A stretch of DNA of 64,000 nucleotides from Saturnia japonica (GCA_033032175.1 CM065325.1:5050930-5114929); one strand, 5' to 3'. Shown: positions 21,269-34,347, counted from the first letter of the stretch. Notes: generated by a model not told the origin, from the letters alone. Translations and numbers: made by a program.

Positions 21269-24200
21269 ATGAGAAGATTGCCTTGTAAATTATTTATATT
21301 ATTATTATTAAGCTGTCTTTTAATTATATACCTATATGCCAAAAATATTCACAATAGTTACCGACAAATTTACACTCACTCCTATGACAAAAAGTTTGTA
21401 AACTACTTTTTATTATGATTTTCATACTTATTTTGTAGGTCGTTTTAATTTAAATTTAATTTGTTGTTATAGTGTTGTTGATAAAAAATACACAAGCGGA
21501 ACAAAACGGATTATTTTATGCTTTGTCGTATGTGATACAAGATTCAACGAATCTCTTAATGTTGTTAAGTCTGTATTACTATTTACGAAGACTCTGGTAA
21601 AGTTTATTATATTTACTGACGATAGTCTGTATGACAAATTTAATGAGACTTTGAGTAAATGGAGGAAGCTAACTAATTATCGATTGGAGTTTGAACTTCA
21701 CCCCATACATTTTCCAGAAGCTTACAAAGAGGAATGGATGAACTTATTTAGTAAATGTGCAGCACAGAGATTGTTTATCCCAGTGAGTAAATTATACTTA
21801 AAATAAGTTAAATTTAAATGTATTTAAAATTTAGGCATAATATAGTTATTAAATACATAGATTTTATAACTCGGTATTGCATTACTACTTGCGAAAATAC
21901 TTTTAATATCTGTAAAACATATAAAAAAGTTAATTTTAATGTTATAAGCAGTATGAGAACATACATTTATTATCTATTTGAAGCTTGAAACTACATTACA
22001 ACAAACAAATATTTAAATTTGTGTCTAAAAATATTGTTTAAAAGTATTAATGTTATTGGTGAAATATATAATCTTCCTTTAGGAATCCATTAAATACAAT
22101 TGTGCTATTAAAGTTTAAAGCCTGTTAGGTACTAGAGTAATTTTTTAATCTGGGTTTGATACTGCTTTGTAGTTGCTGGTTGATTAGACAATATTCAGGA
22201 GAATAAAACATAAAGCCAATTAAAATGTAAACCACATTCCAGGACCCTATGCATACCACTTATTTTGCTATACAGAAATTGATATTTTAATTGTCAGTCA
22301 ATAAAGATGTATGATTGGTTCCTTAACATTCCATGATGAAAACATAAATGAATAGCTCATTGCCTATTTTTATTTCAGGAATTGCTCCCGAACATTGATG
22401 CTATAATTTATACTGATACAGATACATTATTTCTTGGACCTGTTGATGAACTTTGGCAACATTTTTCACTTTTCAACAGTTCTCAAATATCAGGCTTGGC
22501 ATTAGAGGATGATAATCCAAATGTTTCTTGGTATCCACGTTTTGCAAAACATCCTTTTTATGGAAAGTTTGGTAAGTTCATTCACAAATAAAATATGTAG
22601 AAAGTAAAATTTATTGGCAGTTTTTCTTAACATCATTTCTATTTGCTATTCTTTAAGTTAAAGGTGAAGTGACTATACTCAAAAATTGTTTGCTATACTA
22701 TTTTTGCTTATCGGCTTAACTTTATGTTAAAACTTAATAAAAGGTAAAGAAACAGAGTGACTAAATTTATCTGTCTACACAAATTAATTGTATAACATGA
22801 ATTCCAGAGATTGTACACATATGATTTGTATATTAACACATTATTTATCACTATATAATTCATTTGAAATACCTATTATTTATGTTAAATTATGATTAAA
22901 ATAATACCTATGTCAGCCATGTTTGTTAAATACTAATGAAATGACACAAGCTTTATGTAAAGTGGTATGAGTAGAAGTAATCATATTATTAAACTTACTC
23001 ATTAATTAACTATTGCCCTATTCAAGGTTTTGCTGAAAACTTGTTGAAAATTTAATAATTACAATATTTTCTTAACTAATTTAACTTGTGGTTGTACTTT
23101 CATTTTTATCAATGCTGTGAATGTTCTATATGCCATTTTTACAGGATTAAATTCTGGGGTCATGATGATGAATTTGACCAGAATGAGAGCTTTTGGATGG
23201 GTTGATTATGTGACACCTATTATGTTAAAGTGGAAACTCAACATTCCTTGGGGTGATCAGGTATTAATTATGCAGTATGCAATAGGTGTTATTATAGTAG
23301 AGCAAATTTAATAGATCACATTTGACATCTGTCAGTCTCAGCTTCATTGTGAGGTGATGAACATCGATTAAATTGAATGAATCAATATGGACTTCAAACA
23401 TCTATGACTTGAAAGCAGTTATTATGAAAAAGTACTTTAATCTTTTTACGAAAAAATTTTCATGAAGTTAGTATGAAATATCCAGGTATCCCTTAAATGG
23501 CAAGGAAAACCGTAATATCCTTACAGGTGGTTAAACACTAATTATTTATGGTTTTTTGTCATTCTCCTATGTAACGGTTATCGATGTCGATTTTTTTTAA
23601 TCATCAAAATATTTGTATGTATTTTTACATGTGACACGGTTCCTTGTAGTGTTTAAGTGGAGGAACACAGTCTTTTGACAAGATGTCACATAAAGTAGCA
23701 TTACCCCTATATCCCTGATGGAGTAGACAGAGGTTTATGGTACACCCAAACTTTGATAACTGTTGATAGAGCTGAGATATTTATCAACACGAAATGAATT
23801 TTAAAACATTGCATAGAACTAAAATTCCAAATAACAAATTGTTTAGTCTTCAAGCAAGTTTTATTGTCGAATAGGTATTATAGGGTTGCTGATTATGTGA
23901 TATCTGAATGTGATTCCCTCTCTGTACATCTACTCAAAATGATAATAACTGTATATAATTTAATACTGTAAAAACTAATTAAAAAAAGAAAATAAGATTT
24001 GATAAACTCGATCGACTTTTTTGTTGGTTCTTCTCAATGATTGGGATGTTTTCTGAACCAGTGGTAGTGTTTTTGACATTCATAAGTGCCTTCTTAGGGT
24101 CTAAATTGAATAAAAAATATTTTGATTTTGATTTGATTAATGAGTCTGAAAATAAGTGACTATTTTTAGGAGCTTTATCAAGAATTAACACCAATTTGCA

Positions 24201-27200
24201 CTTGTTGACTAGACTGTTATAGGTTCTGTAATTTTAATTGTATTCAATTGAGAATCAGATCAAATCAAAAATCATCAGTCAAATCCCTGTCCCATTATTA
24301 TTTTCTATTGTAAATTTAGGAATCAAAAGAAGTCAAGTACAATTATGTATTTAACAAAAAATTAGTATTTATCCAGTTGAAATATTACAATTATAAAACT
24401 ATAAGTGTTGTCATCGTCATCACTGCTGTCCGTACTCAAAGATATATTTACTCATTTTCAACAATATTGTCTATTTTCACATCTCCTTCAAAATAGTTTA
24501 AGGTTATTTTCTTTGTTTTCGCCAGTCTTCTGTAGTAACTTCTGCACTGCAGTTTGCAGCAGAACCAGTATTTTTGCAGTACTGAAGGCTGGCTCAGTAT
24601 TGTTATGCGCTGCATGATCCTTTATAAATAAGCTCGATAACATTATACTGGCCGTGGTAGGGATGCGATGGAATAACTTCTTGTCCATGCTCTCGGTCTA
24701 GTTCATCATTTACATAGCGAGGTTTGGACGGCTTTACTAAATTCAACAACTCAACTTTTAATAAAGTTAGACTTGTTTCCACACCATTTCCTTGCACACA
24801 CGAGACAATTTCTTGCTTTTTATTTGCTTGAGTTAGTGGTTTATCAACTTGTACAGAATGATATGTAGCATTGTCCATTATAATTTTCGGTGGACTTTCT
24901 AGGCTGACTAGCAACTTTTCTAACCACTCTTTAAAAACCTCAGAGTTCATTGCTTCATGGTAATTACTTTAGTTTTAGATGCGAATGCGAGGAGACAGTC
25001 TGATATAAATCCTTTAGAAGCTGAACCCGCTTGACATATATTCAGGCGAGCTCCTTTTCCCGATGAAATTTTTGATATGAAGCCCGTATGTCATCGTCCA
25101 TGTCTGGGAAAACGTATGGTTCGCATTCAAGCATGTTTCGTCAATAAACACGACATTTTCCAGATTTTTTATACCTAAAATCAATTGATTTCAAAACCTT
25201 TGACAGAGATGATTTATCGCCAGAAAATAAGCCTGCCTCTTTTAATAAACCCTTTAGCTTTTTCCGTGCAGAATATTCTTTTCTTGAGTAATATACTTAA
25301 ATGTGGTTGCGGATTGCAGCGGCGTCAAAATTATCAACGCCAACAACTTTCTTGTCTCAATGTCTCTTTTTACACATGTTAGTCGATTAGCCTTTCTACA
25401 GTTGATATTTCTGTTAATGGCATTTTTTTTTAATAAAAAATAATTTTATCAGGATATTATAAACATTATATTCCATTATCACGAGCGTGCGGTTTACGTA
25501 CTGTCTTGCCGTTACAACTACCGATCTGATCAGTGCATGTACGGAGATGCGTGCGAGGATGCGACGTCACGAGGCGTCTTTATTCTACATGGCAGCCGCA
25601 GCGCTTTTCACAACAACAAACAGCCCATATTTCAGGTAAATAAATCTGATTATATCCTGAGATTTGTATTTTGTTCACCCGTGTTAAATTTATTAAACCA
25701 ATTCTACTCCGCGCTGGCCAGATTCCTCGAAGTTCATGGTTACTGCTCCTCTCCTAAGGGCCATAGCGTGAAGTTATATAATCTATGACTTTCCTCAATT
25801 AATCTATACTAATATTATAAAACTGAAGAGTTTGTTTGTTTGGTTGAACGTGCTAATCTCAGGAACTACTGGTTCGAATGGGAAAATTATTTTAGTGTTG
25901 GATAGCTCATTTATCTAGGACTATATAACATCACGCTACGACCAATAGTAGCGGAGCATCAATGAAAAATGTTGCAAAAACGTGAAAATTTGTTCCTTTT
26001 GAGAGCTTCCATTATGTGACGCAGACGAAGTTGCGCGGGTCAGCTAGTAAGCTATAAAATGCTATAACTTATCTGACGGGTAGTTCCAGAGATTAGAACC
26101 TTCAAACAAACAATCTCTTGAGGTTTATAAATTGTATATAGAATAATTTTACAATTTCCTTGACCAAATTTTATTATATTGCAAACTATTTTTTTGATAT
26201 ATTAGTTCCTTACATATGAAATTAGCGTTTTGTCGTACCGACCACTTTGATCTGAAATATCTCCTCTTTGGTTAAGAATTTATAAATTCATTTAGCTGGT
26301 ACATTTGAGTTTTGGAAACAATCATTCATTTGGTTTTTCCTTATTATTTTTTTCTTTGGCGTCGCTTATTACCGCACAATGGAAAACATGAAATATCAGT
26401 GTATATGCGAGAAGTTAATTTTGCGGTCTTCCCTACTATTCCCTCTCACACCACATGGAGCGGCGGTTTTAAATAAAGTTGCCTGCCTCCTAGTCTGGTG
26501 CGGCCTTCGATAATATAGCTCAGTGAGCAATGGACGACAGACAACTATTTCAATTGTTTCATCCAATTGAATATATGGGAAGGAACATCATCCACTAACC
26601 TTGAACTTCCGAAACTGCTTACTTTCCCAATCCAGCTCGGAGTTTAGATACGTCAGCTGGCCTAACGCTGCACACAAGCGTATTCCATCTCACTAAATGT
26701 TCTTCACCACGTTAACAGATGGTATGTTTTTAATACAAAATGCACACACGGAGCGGCGCGGTCATACTACTGCGAGACGATCGGTCAACGTATTGCGACG
26801 TAGTATATTTTCGTCACACCCACTCGAGCGATCCGATCTTAATGATGTTGGTAAGGGTGGCGGCGGTGTCCCTCCAACAGTGACGTCGTATGACGCTACA
26901 GCGTCGTCAGCCAATTGGCATTAGGAAGGACAACAGATTAGAAGAAGTCGGTGTGTCTGATTTCATTCTGACCATATAATCAAGAAAATAAACTAATTGA
27001 AATAATTGGCTCAAACAATCAGTATATTTACAAGTACGAGTTCTACCGTGGCACCAGTGCTGCAGAAACAGCTCGTAGGATTAATGATGTGTCCGGCGCT
27101 GGTGTCGCAAAAGAAAGCACGGTACGTTTTTGGTTTCAACGTATTCGTTCTGGAAATTTCGACCTTTGAACCAACCCCGTGGACGGCTGGAGACCAAAGT

Positions 27201-28462
27201 GGAAAATGAAGAATTAAAGGCTATTGTGGAAGTGGATCCATCACAAAGTACTTCAGAGATAGCTGCAAGCTTCGGGGTAAGTTATAAAACTGTATTAATC
27301 CACTTGAAGCAAATCGGGTAAGTAAAAAAATTGAACGATGGGTACCTCATGAATTGAGTGAATCGAACTTGCATATACGCGTCGACTGCTGTGACACAAT
27401 AATAAAGGGATTCTAAATCGAATCATTACTTGTGATGAAAAGTGGATACTGTACGATAATCGGAAGCGCTCGTCACAATGTCTGAACCCTGGAGGCCCAG
27501 CCAAATCCTGCCCTAAACGAAAATTGACTCAGAAAAAGTTACTTGTGAGTGGTTGGTGGACTGACGCCGGTGTCGTTCACTACAGCTTTCTAAAATCTGG
27601 CCAAACGATTACGGGAGATATCTATTGTCAGCAACTGCAAACCATGAAGGAAGAACTAGCTGCTAAACAAGCGAGACTGGTCAATCGCTCTAGACCACTG
27701 CTGCTTCACGACGACGCAAGACCACACACTGCACAACAAACAACCACTAAGTTAGATGAGTTACAATTGGAATGTCTGCGACATCAACCGTACTCCCCGG
27801 ACCTTGCTCCAACAGATTACCATTTTTTTCGGAATTTCGACAACTTCTTACAAGGGAAAAATTCAACTCCGATGCGGCAGTCCAAACCGCCTTCAAAGAG
27901 TTTATTAATTCTCGTCCCCATGGTTTTTTTAGTAAAGGGATCAATGAACTACCTATGAGATGGCAAAAGTGCATAGATGACAACGGTGCATGCATACTTT
28001 GATTAATTAAATATATTTTACAAAAAAAAAAGACTTTATATTCCTCCCGTACAAAAAGCCAATTTCCTATGTAAGGACCTAATACGTATTACATTAGCAC
28101 GGAAAATTCACGGCATTACGCCTGATGGTAGGGCCAGCCCAGCAATCTCTCGGTAGCTGGATAGACACTGGCTGATCCCAAAACGCGATTAACAAAAAGA
28201 GAGTCATTGTGATGGGTTTATCACCATGTGGTATGGTGGATGCGCGCAAATTTATTGATCTAACGAAAATTTTTATTTGCAGGCTATATACAAAGCGATT
28301 AATGAATATGAAGTCGGTACAGATACAACTAAAGAACTCCTTGCTAATATGGAAAGATATATAGCTCAAGCGGCACCGTCTAACTGTGGTAATCTTAAAA
28401 ACGCGTTTTTGAGAGTCCCAACGGAGTCATTGAGAAAACAATATTATGTTCCCAATAGATAA
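21269..28462 (+). CDS. GXYLT: glucoside xylosyltransferase (GXYLT / shams type)
   Basis: The enzyme transfers xylose to O-linked glucose on EGF repeats, notably of Notch, in the secretory pathway. Six exons fit: 21269-21393, 21473-21782, 22379-22571, 23145-23260, 25453-25635 and 28283-28462, about 368 codons. The N-terminus has a short basic cytoplasmic part and a hydrophobic signal-anchor (residues 7-25), as in type II Golgi/ER transferases. The GT8 features are RIILCFVVCDTRFNESLNVV in exon 2, the DxD metal-nucleotide motif at Asp158/Asp160 (IIYTDTDTLFLGPV), FGLNSGVMMMN across exons 3-4, and VFILHGSRSAFH in exon 5. The first intron is only 79 bp and its donor (AA|GTTTGT) was chosen by phase, so that junction is the least certain. 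Introns 4 and 5 hold dead transposons. Confidence 0.93.
24603..25400 (-). pseudogene. IS630/Tc1-like DDE transposase relic
   Basis: The minus strand shows the DDE order: VFIDETCLNAN (first Asp, about 25150), then MNSEVFKEWLEKLL, IIMDNATYHSVQVDKP (second Asp, about 24865) and HPYHGQYNVIELI (Glu, about 24620). These match a transposase family of the IS630-Tc1-mariner group found in insects. The N-terminal half is broken by several frameshifts and stops, while the last 115 codons are open. It lies in GXYLT intron 4, opposite to the gene. No inverted ends were located. Confidence 0.75.
25803..26047 (+). mobile_element. Helitron-like repeat, family A, complete
   Basis: This 245-bp element starts TCTATACTAATATTATAAAA and ends ...GCGCGGGTCAGCTAG, inserted between A and T. 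It is non-coding. It lies in GXYLT intron 5, just before the mariner. Confidence 0.8.
26202..28082 (+). mobile_element. mariner element with defective transposase
   Basis: The ends TTAGTTCCTTACATATGAAA and, in inverse, TTAGGTCCTTACATAGGAAA are flanked by TA at 26200-26201 and 28083-28084. The transposase frame is broken, but its DD34D residues are visible: IITCDEKWILYDN (about 27425), LLHDDARPHTAQQTT (about 27710) and YSPDLAPTDYHFFRNF (about 27795). It resembles the cecropia-type mariners of moths. The start of the transposase is split by a 617-bp insertion. It lies in GXYLT intron 5 in the sense direction. Confidence 0.88.
26401..27017. mobile_element. insertion inside the mariner transposase
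   Basis: The mariner coding sequence stops at about 26394 (ATGGAAAACATGAAAT) and resumes at 27018 (ATCAGTATATTTACAAGTAC). ATCAGT occurs at both edges (26395-26400, 27018-27023) and is probably a 6-bp target duplication. The inserted 617 bp is moderately GC-rich and I do not recognise it; it has no coding domain. Confidence 0.6.
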
Positions 28463-29724
28463 TAAACTACAGTGCGTTTTTAATCTCACGGAGTAAAGTG
28501 ACATTTACTACTATGTACCTTACATTTACAAACTAACCGCAAAACTATCGTAAAACTAAATTGTTTTATATATAATTTTATAGTTTCCTGAATAATGTAA
28601 TGATAATATAATAGTAAATTATCGGATATATTAAGTAACACAAAATATTTCTATTGATAAATAAAATCCCTCAATTCAGTATTTAAAATCTTACGATTCA
28701 AATACATAATTGGAACGTAAAATAGACGGTACCTAACACAACAGTACAAAAATAAATGTGGGAACATTATTTTCAATTTATTCCGTGGGATTATAAACTC
28801 ATGATATCTATTAACGTAAGATTCGGAGTTGGGACATTTTTACAGGGTCTATTGTTATAAAGATTTCCATTATTGTGTATTTTATGCATTAAGAGGAAAC
28901 GCAGGCAGTGTTTTACCCATACAATCAATTTCCCCTGTTTCCATCCTGTTTAATGGTATTATAGCATATATTTTTATTCCGTAAAATATATATCTACCAC
29001 TACTACGGCCCTGTTTTGATTTTTTCATATATGAATTATTAGAAAAACTATGGGCCTTTTAAAATTATGTGAATTATTGCCTTTTTACCGTCATGTTCAG
29101 ACGTCCAGCAATAAAATTTGACAACTACAAAAAGGAAAATAAAAACATACAGACATAGCCAAAGTCCTTTTTATATTATTCTGATTTTTTTTCAATTTAA
29201 ATCGGTTCGGTTATGGATCAGGAAACAGGGGAATACAAAACTATGATTTAGTTAATTCTACTTAGATATAATTAGTCCGAACTGCAGTTGTCACTCTCGC
29301 ACTCTATTCGGTATGGTTTCGGGCAGAGCGCGACAGCAATAGATTTAGAAATACATTTTCTTAAAATGTTTCTTAGACCACGCATGCCCTTAAGGATTAT
29401 TTCCGTCCAAAGCGTAAATGCGTTGACAATTCGAAAATGCATACTTCTAATGGTCGTTATTTTAAAGTTTACATTTAATAAATATAGGTGCACAAGTTCA
29501 CACATTGCCATGTAATTCGAAACTAAGCATAGCTTATATTATGATAACTGAACGGCTGTATAGATATTTAATTGAAGACTTGGGATTGAAAAGGGTTTGA
29601 ACCCAACTCAACACGGGGCCTGTCGAGTTTGATTGTTAAGTCCTATTTATAAAAAATCACTAGTGCTGTGTACTAAAAATAAGTACTTACTCATTTATTC
29701 TCCATTAGGTAAACGAGATGCCAA
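28463..29724. other. GXYLT 3' region, no further gene
   Basis: The first part should contain the GXYLT 3' UTR; AATAAA-type signals occur at about 28460-28467 and 28659-28665. The rest is AT-rich with no recognised element. The short open frames at 29272-29515 on both strands carry no known domain. Confidence 0.5.
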
Positions 29725-30234
29725 TCTATACAATTAATAAAATTGAAGTTTCTGTTTGCAATGTCTAAATAACGGTTTTTTTACTAAATGCATATGAAAT
29801 TATATATAATATATAAAACAAAAAGCCCATTTAAAAATTGTCTGTCTGTTTGTTCCGGGTAATCTCCGAAACGGTTGGACCGATTTTGACGGGACTTTCA
29901 CTGATAGATACCTGATGATATAGGGAGTAACATAGGCTACTTTGATTTTAGAAAAAGAATTAGGGTTCCGCACAAATAAAAAAAACTGGTCATGATGAAT
30001 CAATTCGGACGCTTAACTGGCTTATTCTGAGTAAACCATAAGAGATATAGCAAATTAATTTACTACATAATTATAGGCACTAAAAAGATCTAGAAAAAAG
30101 TCCGGGAGAGTATATATCCATCTTGTAAGGAACACTCACAGTAAGCATTTTGTTCTTAAAATAGCCGGGAGCGGGGAGCAAGATTCGCGCGGGCATTCTG
30201 TAGTCCACGTGAGCGAAGCAACGGGCATAGCTAG
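29725..30234 (+). mobile_element. Helitron-like repeat, family B, complete
   Basis: This 510-bp element starts TCTATACAATTAATAAAATT and ends CGGGCATAGCTAG, between A and T. It is the best-delimited member of the family, is non-coding and contains GACGGGACTTTCACTGATAG. Confidence 0.82.
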
Positions 30235-31312
30235 TATTGAATAATTTTGAAAATTTGATGCAAATAGACTTGTCAATCTATTCACGCCTTGTACGGATTT
30301 GTATTTCTATGACCACCTTTGTAAGTAGATACTGGTATTACCGGCATTATTAAGGCGAAAACATAGTTTTAACACGAGACGCGACGCGACGTCGAGAGAA
30401 AAGGTCTTAACTATGCTATAAACTAAGATAGACCGATGAGCGCGACGTTATGTCGGGTGTTAGTTCTTAATATGTTTCTGGCTATACAAACTAGTACAAT
30501 TTAATTTGAATCAATAAGCGTCGGGTAGCGTGGCTTGTTAAAAGTATGTTTCTGCCGTTACCCTCTTCAAAATATTAGAAAAATGTGGAAAGTTTTCTTT
30601 TTTATACAACTAAGGCCACCTTCACAAGTGTACGTTCCATCTGATGGTTTAACACCATAGCTCGTAGCGAACCTTGAACCCTCTTCCCCAAGGAGCTATG
30701 GAAACCCTTTTTACCGCAAAAACATAGCACAAGGTTATTTGCGATCTTCTGTAGAGTGGAAATACTTCACCAGTCAGCCTGCCCCAAGTATCTCCAAAGA
30801 AATTTCTCTGTACCTGGATCTCTTTTTTTGTGAACAAATATTACAACTACACGGCTAAACAAGCAAAGAATCATAGAACGGATAGTATTTTTAATTCACA
30901 TAGATTATTTTTAAATTTTCGTTGATAAGTAGTAAAAGCCCATCGAGAGTTATAATTTTTAGTCGTTACTTAATTTCTGACATAATGAACTTAAAAAGTG
31001 AATATTTTGGTTAACTTACTAATCAATAAATATAAATATTGTAATTTTATAAATATGTATGTACTGTGAGATTAAAATATGAAGATAATTACTGTCAAAC
31101 CACCATATTGCTTCATATTTCGCACGTAACGTCAGTAAAAAATGTACGAACGAACAATAACATGTACAATTAATGATGCTGTATGTCATGTGATCGGCCA
31201 TAAGTTTCTAATTATAAATAATTTTACGTTAATTAACTTAACCTTTAAGAAGTAAACGGTCATTCAGATTATCAGACAAATATAATAATTCATTTTGGAC
31301 ATAGGTTTGATA
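30235..31312. other. no gene seen
   Basis: This is AT-rich. The part at 30780-30830 in inverse orientation shares CAGAGAAATTTCTTTGGAGA with 1415-1435 and with 56085-56110, so it is part of a dispersed repeat. Nothing else was identified. Confidence 0.5.
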
Positions 31313-32060
31313 TACACTCATGCACATATTTAGAGGAAAGTAATAAGAAAGGGGGGGAAAAATAGACGAAACGAAAACGAAAAAAAACAGTTAGAGGCAC
31401 TAAGCTTAGCTTAGAATTTTGTCCTAACATAATGAAAATTGAATATTGTTCTAAAGACTGTTTTATTTTCATAATGGGTGACCTAATCAGTATTTAGTAT
31501 TGCCTCCTCTCGCGGTCAAAACTACCTGCATCCGTCTGGGCATACTTTTTAATAAATTATCAATGAAACTTTGTGGCATTAGGTTCCATTTTTCAACCAA
31601 AGCATTTTTGATGTCCCATAGGTTAGCTGGTGCTGAATTTCTTTTCCCAGTTTATCCCAAACATGTTCTATCGGATTTATGTCTCGCGAGCGTGCTGGCT
31701 ATACTAAAACTTGGATTCCGACCTCAGTAAGGTACTCCGATACTATCGCCGCAGCAACGCTGAGATCCGACATTATCACTCAAACTTATCAAGTAACATC
31801 AATAAAAAACAATTATTTGTCCAAAAAAAAAAAAAAAGAATAAAGTTAATTAGTCAAATACAACAAAAACTTACAGAATTTCATACACACGTATCAAAGA
31901 AATTAAAAGATAGCAAAAAAAGTAAGTAAAATTCTATTCAAAATCTTCTTTTTTCAAATTACTTAATAAGTACTTGTCTATATGAACAATATGAATAAAA
32001 AAAATATTTTCTGTAATTCTACCTTTTTATTGCGTTCCTCTAAATATGTCCATGAATGTA
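31313..32060 (-). mobile_element. Tc1-like miniature with transposase C-terminus
   Basis: The inverted ends TACACTCATGCACATATTTA and TAAATATGTCCATGAATGTA are flanked by TA at 31311-31312 and 32061-32062. Minus-strand sequence at about 31735-31490 encodes the C-terminus of a Tc1 transposase: ARSRDINPIEHVWDKLGKEI with the catalytic Glu, then SMPRRMQVVLTARGGNTKY. Most of the transposase has been deleted and replaced by AT-rich sequence, so the copy is non-autonomous. Confidence 0.8.
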
Positions 32061-32081
32061 TATTATAATATAATATATAGA

Positions 32082-32180
32082 TCGGCAACTCGAAAGAGAA
32101 AGACTGAAAGAGTATATATAGTATACGCTCGTGTTAGAATGAGATGGGGATACGAGACCATTTTTGTATGTGCTATCGGC
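32082..32180 (+). repeat. dispersed repeat, inverse copy at 49724-49815
   Basis: It shares GGGGATACGAGACCATTTTT, GTATACGC(T/C)(C/T)GTGTTA and TGTGCTATCGGC with the reverse strand of 49724-49815. It is unrecognised and non-coding, and starts about 20 bp outside the Tc1-like element. Confidence 0.75.
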
Positions 32181-32819
32181 CTACATAAATCGTTATCAAA
32201 ACAAATCCCGCTTACTTTTAGCAAAATCCAAGGGTTTAAAGTGTAATTTAACGTGGTGAGTACTGTAACTGGATGTTACTCGTGTGTATAACAAAGAAAA
32301 TCAACAAAATAATATGCACGTTAGTCTGTCACAGTGCTCTCATGTTATTTAACTTATTACCGAACTATACTATGCTAAATCTAAGATTTTGGATAAGTAC
32401 ACCCCTGTATGCGTATTTTTTTAAATCATTTTGGCGACGACGCAACGCGAAGTGCGTAGCTATTTTTTTATTATATATGTTACTTTTGCAAGGGTAAGTA
32501 AGGGTAATTAATGAAATATTTATTAATAAATTAAAGCACTTCAAAAGGGTACCGTGTTTTTAAAATATAATTTAATTATGTAGGTATTTGTTTTTTTTTT
32601 TACATTAAATGGTATATTGAACTAGCTATTTACCTGACTTATTATATTAAATGATAATGATAAGATGGCAGATGGAGTGAACAAAATAACAGAGCGCATA
32701 TTTTTATTTATGTACCGAATTCAGTATTGTATACAATAATAAATTTCTCAGTAGTTACCAAAGTTGATTTTTATTTATATTTATTTATAGTCACCGTGGC
32801 GTTGTTCGATTTATATAGT

Positions 32820-33290
32820 TTTTGATATTAATTTTGGTTGGTCTTTACAATCGCTACTGCTCAATTTGATGCTGTGATAGGGCGTGAGAGGGAAGGGAGG
32901 CTTAGAGGTAATCCTCATGTGAAGGAAAAAGTGCGAAAACAAATGGTTTTTGAGAAATCATTTTTTCTCAATTTAGAGGTTGTCTATTTAGAATATATAT
33001 GAATTTTCAATGAATAATTATATGTTTCTGGACCCCCGACCCGTCTCCCTGGTTCGGCTAGGGCGGTGGAAGGAGACGAGCAAATCTCCCCCTCATGCCA
33101 CCCGTTCTTCTGCACCGTTCCGGAGAGGGCAGTTTAGAGGACTCTCCTCGCGAGCCCTCTCCGCGGCCTCCTTCTACAAGATGACGTCCTCATAAAAGGA
33201 GACAATCGCAATCCATGACCTCTCACTGTCGAGCATAGCTTTAATCACACTCGGCAGTGAGAGATCCCCTCCTACCACCGCGGTGAGTAG
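32820..33290 (-). repeat. R1-type LINE 3' fragment
   Basis: It parallels the 3' region of the R1 relic at 10225-10650: GGAAAAAGTGC(A/G)(A/G)AAACAA, GAATTTTCAATG(A/G)ATAATTA, and an end near ACCACCGCGGT. There is no open frame. It was identified only by similarity to the other copy. Confidence 0.5.
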
Positions 33291-34347
33291 TGTTATTCTG
33301 TAAAATACCAACTCGATGTCAACATATTTCACTTCGACAGTAAATTCACTTTACCTTGGATCGGCATTCTGTAAACACATGGGACGCACTTGCGATGTGA
33401 AGTGAGATTCTTATCGACGAACGTCTAATTAGAGAAGTATCGACTATGAATAACTAAGCCGAAATTAATTCCACGATCCCTATTCTACGAAAATACGTAT
33501 ATTCTTTATTTTATTTTATTGCTTCAATAACAGAATAACAACGTTTTTTGAAGATTACTTACTACATATCGACGGTTAAAAGTTAATAGGGCATAAGCGA
33601 CACTTTGGTTGAAAATGAGTTATGAATCCCATCCTACTTAAAATTTTTCGCTCTTTCGAATGCGCTTACCCCCGTTGCTCTACGACGACTTTTTTGTCGC
33701 TTATGCCCAAGCCAAAAACTGCTATTTCGAAGTGTAATTTCGTTCAACCAACCAAATATTAGGCCTTTTTTATCCTAAAGGCGCTTATACCCCTGTAAAA
33801 ATGGCACAACTTTAGGTTTATAATCGGTAATATATTTTTACTTTTTACTGGCGTAGAGATTCCAGGCGTTTACGGCTCCTTACCATTAGTACCTGTATTG
33901 CTTTTTTACCTTTGTCGTCAAAAACATTAAGCGTCAGTTATATCCTACTACCATTTACAAGTTTACAATATAGTTGTCTCTTATACGCAATTACTAAAAT
34001 CAAATTTGGTATTGAACTGTCGCTTATACCTTACTACCATTTACAACTTTACAATACATCTGTCGCTTGTACGCAATTACTAAAATGTTATTTGATATTG
34101 ATATGTCGATTATACCCCATTACTATTTACGATTTTAATAGAACTCTGTCGCATAAGCCTTATTACTTTATAATGATCATTTATTAATTGGCATTTACGC
34201 CAATTTGGTTTCACTTTGTTGTACTGAAATAGCTATTTAGCGTGTCGCTTATCTCAAAATCAGTCGGTCGTGTGCAGTGACGGCGAGAGCACGTTGGACA
34301 TTTAAACGTATAATTGTTGCAAAAAGTGCGCCGAAGTTCTTGTTAAC

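Noticed and set aside
26690..26925. 75-codon open frame inside the mariner insertion
   Set aside because: No recognisable domain and no splice or promoter context.
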